A stretch of 64,000 bases of DNA, taken from Taenia hydatigena (Eukaryota > Platyhelminthes > Cestoda > Cyclophyllidea > Taeniidae). The stretch's first letter is position 1, and each line of letters opens with the position of its first letter. The DNA lies in assembly GCA_036345935.2 (NCBI GenBank), contig JADWOT020000004.1, positions 8,080,734 through 8,144,733 on the forward strand. The letters run 5' to 3'. Of the stretch, positions 1 to 10,980 are shown piece by piece. Under the pieces are notes generated by a model. The model did no database searches. It worked only from the letters and a program-made list of their open reading frames with translations, and had not been told where the DNA came from. The position numbers and the translations under genes were made by a program.

Positions 1-23
1 ACAACTCGTTGTCAATATTCTAG

Positions 24-212
24 GTGCCTGAAGGACGGGGATTTGGAGAGTCGTCGACGGCGCTAGTTCAACCTTTCTATGCTTCGCCTCCTCCACAGAG
101 CCCCACTTCTGCGACTGCAGCTGCTGCTGCTACTGCCACGTATGCGTGGACATCACCGACCGACGATGCGATAGGATGTGGGTGGCTTAACAGCAAGTGC
201 TATGCGCAATAA
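24..212 (+). CDS. Candidate terminal exon, module A part a1
   Basis: Opens after a possible acceptor (ATATTCTAG) and reads 62 codons to TAA. Its landmarks are PEGRGFGE, FYASPPPQSP, an Ala/Thr run, YAWTSPTDD and GWLNSKCYAQ at the end. Module C keeps the same frame with one whole-codon indel and several replacements. A more diverged block at 21283-21470 still shows FYS.PPPQS and YAWTS in one frame. Upstream exons would lie outside the window for this copy. Family unknown; the Pro/Ala/Thr composition is unspecific. Confidence 0.3.
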   Translation: MPEGRGFGESSTALVQPFYASPPPQSPTSATAAAAATATYAWTSPTDDAIGCGWLNSKCYAQ

Positions 213-954
213 CATCGGCCTGAGTGTTGAACTTGCTCTTAAATAACAGTCTCCATTTTGAGTCCTTTGCTGAATTTCAGTTGAAGATTGTTGGGACTTC
301 TCTGAGCAGTTTTGGAAGGTTGTGGTGGACTATTTTTTTTGTGGTTGCACAGTCAACAGCGTGGGACCAAAGCTTGACGAGAGGACGACGCGAACGCCGA
401 TAGCTTGGCAACCACGAAGGCGCAAACCCTCACAGAGTGAGGTGACGGAGAATGAGGCAGTTGTTGCAGAAGAGTTCGGTCACTTGATTAATTTGAAGGG
501 ATCATGTCAGTTGAGATTTCTATCGAAAGTGATATTGGTTGGTGGGTTGTTGAGAAGTAGTCAGTGAATTAGTTGCGGAGGCAAGGAGTTACGCCACTTG
601 TGACCCTGTTTGGAGAAGTCAGTTGCTGTGCCATCACCTAGTTGCTCGTCGTCCTTCATCATTTGCTTGGATGCATGGAAGTCAAGTCGGCATAGACAGA
701 CCACAGAGGGCTTCTTTTCATTCTACCAACCATCGCTCCTTCCTCGTCATTCATCAAGATTGATTTAAAAGATGAGGACTTTATGTGGAGGGATAGAGCT
801 GCCTGGAAACAAAGTGTCTTGTTATAATGTGAAGTAGACGTTGTACACACACGTGTGGCATGTGTTTCATATCACCAAGTCATGGCTATCCAGAATACCC
901 GATGTATTTAAAGCAATAAAGGTGGTGAGGGACAGTTGTGTTGTGTGGTATTGA

Positions 955-992
955 AAATGAGGAGGAGGAGGAGGAGGAAGAGGAGGAGGAGA
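955..992 (+). repeat. GAG trinucleotide run in module A
   Basis: Twelve or so GAG/GAA units. The module B counterpart (CTC run near 18785-18805) is shorter, and this region is absent from C. Confidence 0.95.
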
Positions 993-1435
993 GGTCAGTT
1001 GATTAGAAGAAGTGAATGCAGTTAGCGTCATTGTTTAGGCGAAACGGGCACTACTGTTGGGTGTGGTGATGAGGATTGCTGCTAAGCAGATGAAGCGTGT
1101 TTTGCGTAGGCGTTACCTCTGGCAGCAGGGATTCACAGCGACTGGAGTGGGTCTTGCTGGATTACTTTGTGGCGTGGCCTCATGACTATGGGTAAATCGT
1201 GGGGCATGCGCAAACAAATGGTGTAGAAGTTGACTAGAAGGGGAAGTGGTGATTTCAGCTCTGCCTTGTGTAGAGTGTTCGGCTGTCTGTGAAGGGGAGG
1301 AAGGAGGAAGAGAAGAGGATGGGAGGTGGAGGAGGGCACATACAGTGAAAAGCGCATCATTCCACGCGTCATCCTGCCAATTTCGACGTATGAATCTTGA
1401 AGCAGGATGCCAATACTACTGAAACGGTGCTTTAC

Positions 1436-1646
1436 CAACTCGATGGCCCACAATTTCTCTCTGCTGAGTAGTAGTAGTAGCAGTAGTGGTAGTAAAGCCA
1501 GGGTCTGGCTTGCGTTCTAGTGGCGGCGGCTGCAGCGATGGCAGCCACATAAGGAGGAGGAGGTGGTGGTGATGATGGTGGTTGTGGTGGTACATAGCCC
1601 ACATTGTTAGTGAGGCGGTAAGGAGGGAGGCGACACTTGTCATTTG
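1436..1646 (-). CDS. Candidate Pro/Ala/Tyr-rich exon, module A part a2
   Basis: Bounded by an acceptor (GTGCGTCAG) and a donor (GAGTTG then GTAAAG). One frame reads CRLPPYRLTNNVGYVPPQPP, then a Pro run, an Ala run and YYHYCYYYYSAERN. The module B copy keeps both splice sites. However, the two copies differ by one base near the 3' end, so the last residues are in different frames. A second frame rich in His and Thr is also open, so coding status is doubtful. Confidence 0.22.
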
Positions 1647-1953
1647 CTGACGCACATATCAGTAGCATTGGGTGCAAAAAGCGATTCTGTCACTTTGCAA
1701 CTGCACTGGGTGCCTACGTTCTGCCTGGTTGCCACACCGTCGACGCCGTCGTTGTCATCGTAGCATTTGAGCAACCCAGCTATGGTTAGTTCAATCAAAT
1801 AATGAGGTACTTATTTATTACTTGAGCAACTGTTCGGTTGCATTTTGATGCCTTGCGTTCACTTCTGAATTCACGTGGCCTGCGTCTTCTATTATTCCCA
1901 CTCCTCTTCCTCCCACCACCCAGGCGTCATTGCTCATGAATTGACACACTCTC

Positions 1954-1974
1954 TGTGTGTGTGTGTGTGTGTGT
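1954..1974 (+). repeat. TG dinucleotide run, module A part a2
   Basis: About ten TG units. The reverse-strand counterpart in module B at 17781-17806 has thirteen AC units. Confidence 0.96.
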
Positions 1975-2312
1975 TCCCGTGCCAAATTAAAGAGCAAGTG
2001 GATCAAAGTCTTTTATCTCTTCTATCATAAATACACAACTGATGAAGTGAATGTCTTATTATAATGTAAAGGAGATGGTGTCACACAACTCAACGACCAT
2101 AAGACAGAGTCGGGATGTGGTATTGAATGCTTCGAAGTGGCCGGTGGAGAGTGAGCTCAAATCGACAGTAAGGTGGATTCTGTGACATCGCAGCCATCCT
2201 GCCGCCTACTAAGTGCTAAGTGAGATAAGGCTTTCGTCTGATGAACAAAAGAGATGTATTGGAACAAACAAAGAAGAAGAAGAAGAACAAAAATAAGAAA
2301 GGTGGCATGTGG

Positions 2313-2791
2313 GTTGCCAAAGAAGCCAAGAAGCTGTCTGACACAAAGCACCTCAGACGAATGTTGATGTGGAAGCAGGGAAAGTGGGACAGAATGGGCA
2401 GGGTAGGCAGTGTGAGCGGAGGGAAAACTCGCAAGCAGTTGCATCTGATGTGAAGTTTGGTGGATTGCAACGGATACTGCAAGTCGTGGCTGACGGTGGC
2501 GAAATGGAAGGAGCCGACGCATCAGCAGCAGACGTCCACGGCACGACCGAAGGTCCGGATGAATGCGAATGAGAGGAAGCGGAGGGGTGAGATGTGAATA
2601 CGAAAGAAGGAAGGGCGACGGTGGAAGACAAGCAGCTACTCGAGGAAGAAGAGGAAGGGAGAAAGGAAGGAAGGAGTGAAGGAAGGAAGGCGGGGAGGGA
2701 GGGGAACAGGGAGAGGGAAGGGAGGCAGGGAGTGAGGGAGGGAGGGAGAGAGAGAGAGGGAGAGGAGGCATCGGAACGGAGAGGGAAGTGA
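2313..2791 (+). pseudogene. Decayed paralogue of the module gene, copy A (convergent to it)
   Basis: Starting at GTTGCCAAAGAAGCC the DNA is homologous to exon 2 of the module gene on the opposite strand (3743-4026). In the module-gene frame it reads ASDVKFGGLQRILQ and GPDECE, the counterparts of ASDAKLVRFQQILQ and LPDEYEW, then an acidic/basic tail with EEEEEGRKEGRSEGRKAG. The frame is broken by TGA near 2337, by TGA at 2573 where the functional copies have a Trp codon, and by TGA just after EAEG. No counterpart of exon 1 is seen. A different frame (2241-2453, starting MNKRDVLEQ) is open in all three copies, so a short protein cannot be excluded. Confidence 0.5.
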
Positions 2792-3036
2792 AGAACGAGG
2801 AGATATCACGCATGGCGGTGAACAACGGCATCGGCGATGGCAGCAGGGGCACGATTGTCGACTCTGACGGTGGACATGGGCGAGACATTGTTGGCACCGG
2901 GACATCTCAACCGAACACTAAATGAAAAAGGAGAGAAAAAAAATAGGAAGGTAAGAGAGACGGACGGATGGAGGGACGGACGAACGGAAGTCCTTCGCTC
3001 TTGGCATGGGTAGAGGTCATCATCGTCATCTACCTC

Positions 3037-3072
3037 CTGCTGCTGCTGCTGCTACTGCTACTGCTGCTGCTG
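3037..3072 (+). repeat. CTG microsatellite, 12 units, interrupted
   Basis: Five CTG, one CTA, one CTG, one CTA, four CTG. It is the shortest and only interrupted allele of the tract that lies between the convergent units of each module. Confidence 0.97.
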
Positions 3073-3277
3073 AGCCAACCGTGACAACTACAGTGTCCCT
3101 AACAACCACAACAACGACAACAACAACAACGCCCTTCTCCTCCTCCTCCTGCTGCTGCTGCTGCTGCGGCTGCTGCTCATAGTGCAGATGCTGCTGCATT
3201 ACCAGGAAGGACAATGCTCTCACCAACTTGACTTGGTGTGAATTGGTGGTAGGCAAGGAGCACACTTTGCTCCATCA

Positions 3278-4226
3278 TCAATGCATCATGGAGTCTGTAA
3301 ACCGGTGACGGTGTCGGTGTTGGTGAGGTGGTTCCTTGTGTTGCTGGTACCACGCGAGTCCACCGATTGAATTGGTGAAGAGCCGACGCCACCTGCCGCT
3401 GCGCGTCTTCTTTGCTTTGCCGTGTACGTGGTGACCGCTCTCCATGATGACATTGTGCGTCTTCTCCTTCTTCTTCACCTCCTTCTCCATTCTCCCGTCC
3501 TCCTCCTGCTCGTTCTCCTCGCGCTGCCCATCCCGCACCTGCGCCTGCTCCCGCTCACGCTCCACCCGCTCATCCCGCTCCAACCGCACCTCCTCCTCCT
3601 CCTCCTCTTCCTGCTGCCCGTCCTCGTCCCTCTTCGAACGGCCCTTTGTCTCCATCCGTCTTCTCATCCTCCTCCTCCTCCTCCTTTCAGCGCAAAGGCC
3701 CTTTGCGCTATCCACACCACCACCTCCTCCTCCTTCTTCCCTCCATTCGTACTCATCCGGAAGGTCGGTAGCGCCGTAGGTCGTGTCTGCGGCGCCGGTA
3801 TCTCCTTCCGTTTCTGCCGACCGTCGCTGCCGCCTCCGCATCGAATGACTTGGAGGCGATGCGAAGAATTGCAGTATCTGCTGGAATCTCACCAGCTTCG
3901 CATCAGATGCGCCAGTCGAGTTCTCCATCTCCTCCACCTGCTCCACTTGCTCCACCCGCTCTTCTTCCACATGAACATCTGTCTGAAGTGCTTTGTGAGA
4001 GACAGCCTGTTGGCGTCTTTGGCAACCTGCATGACAATGAGGTTTGTAGGGGTGTGTGTAAAGGCGAGCACCTACCTCTCCTCGTCGACACTGCTTGCGC
4101 CATGTCCACGAGGGTCCACGCGAGAAAGAAAAATTGCAAACGGAAAAAACCAAAGTGACCGAAAAACCAAAGCGAAATGTAGACCAAGATAAAGAGCGTT
4201 TCTGCATACAACCGATCTGCAAACAT
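3278..4226 (-). CDS. Two-exon module gene, copy A: hydrophobic N-terminus plus charged low-complexity protein
   Basis: Model: exon 1 is 4226-4076 (ATG at 4226), the 49-bp intron is 4075-4027 (GTAGGT...TGCATGCAG type ends), exon 2 is 4026-3278 ending TGA; 299 residues. Residues about 10-40 are hydrophobic (LFILVYIS, FFFLAWTLVDM) and could be a signal peptide or anchor. Then come VE-rich repeats, a segment with SDAKLVRFQQILQFF and DLPDEYEW, a poly-Gly run, Arg-rich and Glu-rich stretches, and a His/Arg C-terminus ending DSMMH. Exon lengths, intron length and phase match copies B and C. Exon 1 residues differ at many positions from B but stay hydrophobic. An unspliced reading in another exon 1 frame is also open here. 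Family not recognised; function unknown. Confidence 0.5.
3743..4026 (-). repeat. Intramodule inverted homology block, A (gene side)
   Basis: This part of exon 2 is homologous to 2313-2573 on the other strand. Shared landmarks in order are the GTTGCCAAAGA start, GCATCTGATG.GAAG, GATACTGCAA and CCGGATGAAT.CGAATGG. Module A therefore contains its own diverged inverted repeat of about 270 bp arms and 1.2 kb loop. Confidence 0.8.
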
Positions 4227-5141
4227 TATCGTGGCGGTATGTTTGAGTGTGTGACACGATCAATGGATTCAATCGATAGCCTCACCATTTGAAAGTCAGC
4301 AGCGCTTTCTGTGTGGTGACTACACTGCCTTCACGCTGGATTGTGGTGCATGGTGGAAGCTAATGATGATAATTATTACTGGCACGACTGGAAAGATGTG
4401 CTGCTTTGTGGTGTAGGTGAGGTGTAGTTGCGTTGAATGTGCTTGTGGAAGTGATAGCAACCACCCACAACGATGCGACTGTACTGTCGCCTCACAATGC
4501 CAGTGAGCTAGAAATGCGAGTGGAATAAGTGTTACTCAAATGACTTTAGTAGTGGGTTTCTGCTGCTGCGTGTGACGGGAAGACGGGTGTGAGTGTTGAG
4601 GGCATTTATGCAGCACATCCAGTATGTGCATTTTCGATGGTGGTAAGGAAAGAACCAACGCATGCCACACCGGTGGGACAGCAGGCTTGCTTTGCAAAGA
4701 AGGGAAGGAAAGGGTAAGGGGTGACGGAAGGAAGGAAGGAAGGAATGAAGGAAGGAAAGAAGGGAAGAATGAAGGGAGGAAGAAGTGGCTAGATGTGTCA
4801 CACATGCGAGACGGTGGTTGGTAGCCGTAAGATAGAATGATAAAGTGGTGAAAATAGTTCTCGTTGAACTTAAGATGGTGCATTTGAAGGAGTAGCTTCT
4901 GCTTTGAGTCATTGCCTTATTGGTAGGGCTGTCCTTTTGATGAGCCTCCATATCTGCCATAAGGTACTGCACCCAGTCGCCACGATCGTGCCAATACGGG
5001 AGGCCTCTCATTGTCAGCAATGTGGTTCCTTTCATGAGGGACATTATTGTTCGCGTGTGGGGAGTAACATACTCCCGATAAGTGAACTAAAGTCTTTTCA
5101 AATTGATTAATTGAGCAATGGCTTTTTCAAGCAGAGTTATT

Positions 5142-5690
5142 GTAGTTCAATTGCATGATTTGCTCAGCGGTAGAAGAATTAACTGCGTCTATTTATTCGA
5201 CCACGTTGGGAAGTGAGCATTAAGTTTGGACGATAGCAAAAGCCCATCGAGACACCTATGGAAGATCTTGCATGGTATACGCAAATCATTCCTCACATGA
5301 TCAGCATGAGCTCTGTATTCGCAAAGCGTGAGATCGTGACTGACTCTAACACATCTTTCATCGCGCCATTCTGCATCCATGGTAATGGCTTCGCACACTT
5401 CGCTTTTGGGTCCTTCTGATAAGAAAGTGCTTCCCGCCTCATTGCCTTGTTTGGAGGCATAAGAGAGGGAGAGAATGGCGATCAATGGAAAGGAAGGGAA
5501 AACGAAGTGCCTGTGTAGTAGTTTGAAGGCAATTGAATTCAGAATTAATTGAACGCCTCTGGACAGGAAGGAAGCTGATACCGTCAGTTATAAATCATCT
5601 GCCTACGCCCACTTCATACTGTCTCATAGAGCAGGTGGCTAGTGCAACCGTTGAGGCATGTGAAATGTGAGTACTGATGGGTGGCCATGC
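5142..5690. other. Left end of segment S, not present in the right arm
   Basis: No match in the right arm. The first 85 bases (5145-5230) resemble 52128-52213. A minus-strand open frame of 98 codons (5189-5485) containing HADHVRNDLRIPCKIFHRC has no splice or comparative support. I treat it as unproven. Confidence 0.4.
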
Positions 5691-5985
5691 TAGTACATCT
5701 AATTGCTAAGGATTAACGTGGGTTACAGCACCCCACTCGGATTCACTCTGTATCATATTTTGCCTGCCTTTCCAATGTGCTTACAGGGTGACCTGTTAAT
5801 GTGCCAAGAATTTGGCTGCGTGGCGAAATGAGTGGCGTGTCTTGATCGACCCTGTATCCGCATAAAGGTTTGAAGACGTGTCCCGATTGAGGTTTTATGA
5901 AACTACTACACGGTCACCCAGCCCTTTATTTTTCATACAAGTTCTTGCTGTAAATTGGTATGTTTATCATTTTGATTGGCCAGTG
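5691..5985 (+). repeat. Local duplicate unit, distal full-length copy
   Basis: Starts GTACATCTAATTGCTAAGG. It repeats at 6381-6548 in the same orientation with internal deletions. The right arm has only one full unit (33715-34000, reversed), and that unit resembles this copy. Confidence 0.8.
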
Positions 5986-6380
5986 TGCGTCGAATTTCTC
6001 CATCCGCACGCTAACACTCTGAATGTTGACTAATTTAAAGGCAACATTCTGGGACTTTTACCTCAATAAAAATAACTACTTAAGTGTAATTAAGACCGTG
6101 TAACTGGGACCTCTCATGGAAGTGTTTGGTGTAATCAAGTACAATTCATGGTCTCTATTTTGGTTCCCACCAGACACTTCTTGTTAAGGCTAGAAGCATC
6201 TACCTGCCATCGGTCAAATGGGGTGACATAGTAGAGATTTTGCAAAATCGTGCCTTTTACATTGGTAGCGTTACTACACAATACGGCATATAATTGACTG
6301 GTAAAACTGCTTCTCATAGAATCTCTCCCCACAATGCCAATGCGAGTTTTGTTTTTGTGCAGTTTCTACACATGTACATA

Positions 6381-6548
6381 TGTACATCTAATTGCCAAGG
6401 ATTAATGTGGGTCACAGCACTCCACCCAGATTCACTCTGTTTTGCATTTTGCCTGCCTTTCCAATGTGCTTACAGGCTGCATGGCGAAATGAGTGTCCTG
6501 ATCGACCCTGTATCCGCTGTCAATTGGTTCGTGTCGCATTTTGATTGC
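6381..6548 (+). repeat. Local duplicate unit, shortened copy
   Basis: Same landmarks as 5691-5985 (GTGCTTACAGG, GATCGACCCTGTATCCGC) but lacking two internal blocks, including the section between GTATCCGC and TTGGT. In the right arm this position holds the full-length unit. Confidence 0.75.
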
Positions 6549-7031
6549 TCCTGAACTTTCACTGATGAAGACTCACAGCGTAATACGATCGTTGATGGTG
6601 GTAGTCGCAGCAATGCTTGCAAGATTTTTGCTTCAACCAAACAAACGCCAATGAGGGCAGTAAGCTACTATGTCGGCTTCATACCGCCTAATGCAAATGG
6701 ATGTCCCACCTAAAATTCTGTATCAAAACAATTGCGCATCAGTGTATTACCGGTGTATCCTGGTTTGTTCCCAAGCACGGTAAAAACGTAATGCCATAAA
6801 ATGAGGATAAAGAATGTCTGAGCATGTGCGACTTGGGTAGTACAACTTGCCAAATAGAGTCTTGAAGGGTTTGCAGGCATTTCGCGTCAAGTTTGGGGAT
6901 CCGCACGGAACCACAGTTGCATTCAGGCAACACAGAGATCCACATGATGTCTGTATCAACGGTAGCAGCGGCAATGTGCTGAAAACGAAGGTAACGTGGA
7001 GACCAGCGGTTTAGTTGGAAAAGCAATTACC

Positions 7032-7256
7032 TCAAATTACAAGAGCACGAATTTCTGCAATCGAATTCACAGTTGCTACTTCTGCACAAGCGGCCAATGA
7101 GAAAGTATCTGGGTCGGTTGTACTGAACAAATCAATGTTAAAAAGCACCATAAGTGTCGAGCCGTTTATCTGTATTGCAAACAAGGCGTACTGATGCTTT
7201 ACATCTAAACTTGCTATCGCATGGAACAACGTCAACACATTGTCTGCCATAGGCAC
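7032..7256 (-). CDS. Small open frame conserved in position in both arms (left copy)
   Basis: 74 codons with ATG, reading INGSTLM and DTFSLAACAEVATVNSIAEI. The right-arm copy at 32983-33207 has the same length, start and stop with no indel despite about 10% divergence. Most differences change the amino acid, so there is no sign of purifying selection. Function unknown. Confidence 0.2.
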   Translation of the reverse strand: MPMADNVLTLFHAIASLDVKHQYALFAIQINGSTLMVLFNIDLFSTTDPDTFSLAACAEVATVNSIAEIRALVI

Positions 7257-7336
7257 TGCCTGTTTAAGCTTATTATCTTGATGTTCAGCAGATTCAACAT
7301 GATTTAATATGACTCAACGTGCGCGGCACATGCACC

Positions 7337-7660
7337 TTATCTAACGGCGCCTTTTTCTTTGCAAGGACTCTTTTGAAATAAAACCGTCTTTTTCTTTAAG
7401 AAAGCGCTGTTGAGACCGAATGTTAACTTCAACAGGCAGAATTGGCATGGGCAGACGTGTCTATGAAACTTACTCGAAACGAGTGAGGATAATTTGCACG
7501 GGGGCGCAGCGCCAACATCACAAGTGAAATTGCGCCTAGGCTTGCACTCATGTAGTTCGGAGAAAAATGAGCGATGGCATCCTGACTGTGAAACGTACAC
7601 GATTTGTAAGTTTACTTCACACCAGTGGCATAAGCTGTTACATTTACAACAATAGATGCA
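7337..7660 (-). pseudogene. Cys-rich open frame, left copy, frame lost upstream
   Basis: In one minus-strand frame it reads YCCKCNSLCHWCEV, then HECKPRRNFTCD and HRHVCPCQFC to a stop at 7337. Several C-x2-C pairs suggest a zinc-binding fold. A 17-base deletion relative to the right arm destroys the frame upstream. No family is recognised; transposon-derived zinc-finger relic is one possibility. Confidence 0.25.
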
Positions 7661-7749
7661 CTATGGGTACATATGTTCCGTGATTATTCGGCGGAGGCGC
7701 CATGTAGGATGTTTAGCCTAAATGCTGTGTTCACTGGATGTGTGGCATG

Positions 7750-8080
7750 AAAAGTAACGCATACATTTCGGGATACTCGCACACTGACTGGTAAGGGCAT
7801 GGAGTGTGCAATGCCATCAAGTCCTGTAGAAACCAGTCTAAAATGTCCTTTCCGATGGGAGGAGGCAAACCACAGTTTTAGGCCAAATCCTATCAAGAAC
7901 TGAACTTTGAAAGAACTTTAAAAATCGCCTTTTAGTGTGGAATGATATTAATCCAACTTCGATGCATAGAGTCGCACAACACGTGCACAAAGAAAATCAG
8001 ACTCATGGAGGTCGTTCGCAAATGCCAGGATTAACCAGACAAAAGGCAACTTGAGGTATTTAGTGATGCTTCGATAAAGG
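7750..8080. other. Left-arm-specific segment
   Basis: About 330 bases present in the left arm, with no counterpart at the equivalent right-arm position (near 32460-32490). It accounts for the shift of the pairing sum from 40536 to 40239. It contains no supported gene. Confidence 0.7.
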
Positions 8081-8280
8081 ATTATAATGCGGTTATAGAA
8101 GCTAAAGTCTTTAGGATGGCTTAGCACTATGCACGTGAGGTGGGGCTTAGCTACGAATCGTCGGGTCGGATTTAAATAATCGAGGTCATCCGTGTTGTAC
8201 TTTGCGAAAGGATTAATACTGTTGTGTAGAAAGATCGCAGTTGGTTGATTTAGACAAACATAACACATAACATATCAGAA

Positions 8281-9037
8281 GACGTTAATGCTCCAGCAAA
8301 CTTGATGTTGGTATCAGCCCACGCACAGCGAATCGCTGACGCCTTCGAAACTGGGGGAAATCGCATGCTGTAAGGTGTGCACCATTGATCACACCGGGTC
8401 GTGCTAAAGCTAATGCCACTGGAACGAGTGGTTTAGACTCATTTTAATCCACTTGCAGCAAGTGAACTGTTAACATCAAACAAATTGTGATCGACTCGTT
8501 TAGTCCTCATTGGAACCGTAACAGTGACTGCAAAACCAGTATTTCGCACGAAAAAGGAATGGAAATGAGGGCAGAGTTAGAGAAATAGTACGCAACAGTT
8601 CTCACACCTTGACTGGGACAAAGGCTGGAAGTGTTTGAACCCTCTCTGCGTTGTCTGACAACCACTAATCATTTTGACATAGTGCTGCGGTGAAAAGACT
8701 TGCAAAGAAGATGGATGATTGGATGGTTGGAATCGCAATGATGCTCATCTCTTCCAACAACTCTCTACTCCCTCTAAGACAATTAATTCTTAAAGCTCGA
8801 AAACGTAAATTAAACACAGACTACGCACAAAATTTAAACTAGATCTACCCATAATTAACTCATTACATGTGTAACTCCCATTGTCGCATTATTATTCCTC
8901 CAGCTCAGCGGCAATACCTTGATTTCATACAAATAGTATTATAATGCTATGGAGCAATTTAAAGCATTGACTGCTACGATGTGCCGTAAAGTGAATAATT
9001 TGCTCCACAACACTTTTGTCTGCATTGGTGAAGTTAG
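8281..9037. other. Outer arm stretch without a supported gene, left
   Basis: Its reversed partner is roughly 31500-32260. Divergence between arms falls sharply near 8,950. No gene seen. Confidence 0.5.
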
Positions 9038-9358
9038 ACTACAAAAGCGAATGCAAGTCCACGCAATGAACTCCCGGTCGCAAGAACGATACACGCTAAG
9101 TTGGTAGGAGGAGCGACAGACATTGATTCATTGTTCAAGCAACTCTGGTTCAAGACAGATTATCCTTGGCAAGATGAATTGGTGCATTGCTTGAATGAGC
9201 ATCAGTGTCAAGGTCTCAAATGCGCGGCCCATACATTAGGTGATAAGCGATTTACTATGGCTGGAACGACTATGGAACTGCGCCAAGCTGTACGGAATGT
9301 CGCCTTGTTTAAATGCAAACCAAGGAAAACTACTATCTGGACGAAGTCAAAATGTTGA
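9038..9358 (+). CDS. Open frame of 106 codons, left arm
   Basis: Open from after a TAG to TGA at 9358. It contains DSLFKQLWFKTDYPWQDEL and GTTMELRQAVRNV. The reversed copy (31178-31498) differs by an Ile/Thr change. No start codon or splice support; frames of this length occur by chance in a window this size. Confidence 0.15.
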   Translation, partial: TTKANASPRNELPVARTIHAKLVGGATDIDSLFKQLWFKTDYPWQDELVHCLNEHQCQGLKCAAHTLGDKRFTMAGTTMELRQAVRNVALFKCKPRKTTIWTKSKC

Positions 9359-9950
9359 CGGTCCTCTCAGGCGGCTTGCACGCAAGTCATAAAATTACGA
9401 ATTATCAAGCATTTCACAAAAATAATGGAACTGCATTATCAGGTGCCGAGCACACGGATCATTAATCTAATCTACCTTTACTTTACAAGCACGATATAAA
9501 CCATTTCCGTGATTCGAGAGGCTGCATTTAGAAAAGTTTGTTCATTTTCACACTCGCACATTTATGACAATCAAGCATCAGAGGCCGTGATAAGTGGATT
9601 GATGCTTTTTGAAATGAATACCATTTGTGGAGGTGCAACCTCAAGTCTAACTAGCAATTGAGTACAGGCGCGTAGAACAATCGTCCCGACTGAAGCAAAG
9701 TTTAGCGCAAGTGGTGAATCTCAAGACCCGCAGTTTTGCCGACCCACCTCCTTCTACTTTGCATTGCTTTCATGAATGCATCCGAAGTTGACAATGGCAC
9801 TGGAAAATAATCAAAAGCATGCACACAAATGTATTGTTTTCAATAAGTAACCTAAGAGCTAGCAATGCCGCACCGACATTGATCAATCACAGAAGCTATA
9901 TTAATCAAAATCATCTTTTGTGTGAAACAAAGTGTTGAAGGGTAAGACGA

Positions 9951-10181
9951 ATGAGTAAATGTGCATGGAGGTCAATATTTGCTACGTTTTTGACTGCATC
10001 GAACTCCGTCGCACTGCCTAGAGCCCGGATGGTCGATGTCGCAGACTTCTTGTTACAGGAATGTTTAAAACGCTTGCTTTTAAACGAAGGGATGTGCTTC
10101 GATACCTCAAAAATGCAGAAATTGAGGCAGTGGAAAAGTGGCTCGGATACGCTAACTAAGGCAAGAGAAGATATAACGTGA
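9951..10181 (+). CDS. 76-codon ATG frame, left arm
   Basis: ATG-initiated, reading VDVADFLLQECLKRLLLNEG and KSGSDTLTKAREDIT. Identical in the right arm (30355-30585 minus), where the DNA is near-identical anyway, so comparison says nothing about selection. Confidence 0.18.
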   Translation: MSKCAWRSIFATFLTASNSVALPRARMVDVADFLLQECLKRLLLNEGMCFDTSKMQKLRQWKSGSDTLTKAREDIT

Positions 10182-10249
10182 TAAAAAATTTGAGGATAAA
10201 ATTTTGAAAGGAATATTAATAACGAAGAATCGTCTCTTCCTAATCCGTG

Positions 10250-10980
10250 TTACGGATTTGCGATTTGGAACTGGTCACACGCAGCGATAAAAGTCACGTC
10301 AATTTCTGCTGCACATGTCACAATCCATACATGCGACTGTGCTGCTGTGTGAAGCCATCTGTAGTGATTGGCCCTTTTGTGGATGCGGTGGAAATTGTCC
10401 CCACCATGCGATTTCTGCGGTAGTGAGACCTGCATAAAGGCTTCTTTTACCATCACTGTGTCTGAGGAGGTAAGGTTGAGGTGGCCGTGCTGCAAAGCAT
10501 TTTGAGGTCTTAAGGCTGTGGAGCAGACATTGTTGAATCCAACAAATGCTGCCATTTTTGCTGGACAAGTCACAAAACCCAGACGATCTACGTGCGTTGG
10601 ACATGTGACGCAAAAACACAAAGCGGTATTAGGATCAAGACCACATTCTTATGTGCTTTTACGAACTTACCTCTGATGCGGCAGCAACTCTCACTATTTC
10701 TACCATTGTCGACAGCAGAGGAAGCTACGAGTGCTCTGCCGCCAACTTTTGCCCCCATTTCCAAAATGCTAAGGCAACATTGACTGCAGAACGCGTCCAG
10801 TAATCACTGTTCCGCAGCACACGGCTCAACGAGGTGGAGCAAATGAGTGGGTTTTGCGCTCAGCTGGCAGTTGGAAGGGACGGCAACTCCACTGCTGTCC
10901 GAAAGAGTGAACATTCTCTAACTCATCGCCAAGATCAGTAACAATTCATTCGCTTTGGTCTCTAATATTAACGGTGCCAT
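10250..10980 (-). pseudogene. Left-arm copy of the three-exon candidate, with a nonsense base
   Basis: Mirror of 29556-30286: exons 10980-10823, 10783-10671 and 10587-10250. It is identical over exons 2 and 3, but the Trp codon at right-arm 29616-29618 is TAG here (10918-10920). If the gene is real, this copy is truncated after about 20 residues; otherwise the change is neutral. Confidence 0.3.

Larger units (their letters stand above)
1..5141 (+). repeat. Module A, first of three copies of a composite duplicated module
   Basis: Seen directly. Base 1 corresponds to 22052 in module C, so the window opens inside this repeat. The module has three parts. Part a1 (1-838) is shared with C. Part a2 (839-2167) is shared with reversed module B but absent from C. 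Part a3 (2168-5141) is shared by all three. Homology to B and C stops after the AAGCAGAGT string near 5135. A is the most divergent copy; B and C resemble each other more. It carries one convergent gene/pseudogene pair and a CTG tract. Confidence 0.93.

Noticed and set aside
2157..2897. 246-codon minus-strand frame rich in Ser, Pro and Leu, with a 265-codon relative in module C
   Set aside because: Antisense of the decayed paralogue across GGAA/GA repeats. In module B the corresponding frame is broken by non-triplet indels.
7032..7256. Possible similarity of the 74-codon frame to the checkpoint clamp protein RAD1
   Set aside because: Only a few residues around DNV and NG line up; the downstream part does not fit, and changes between arms look neutral.
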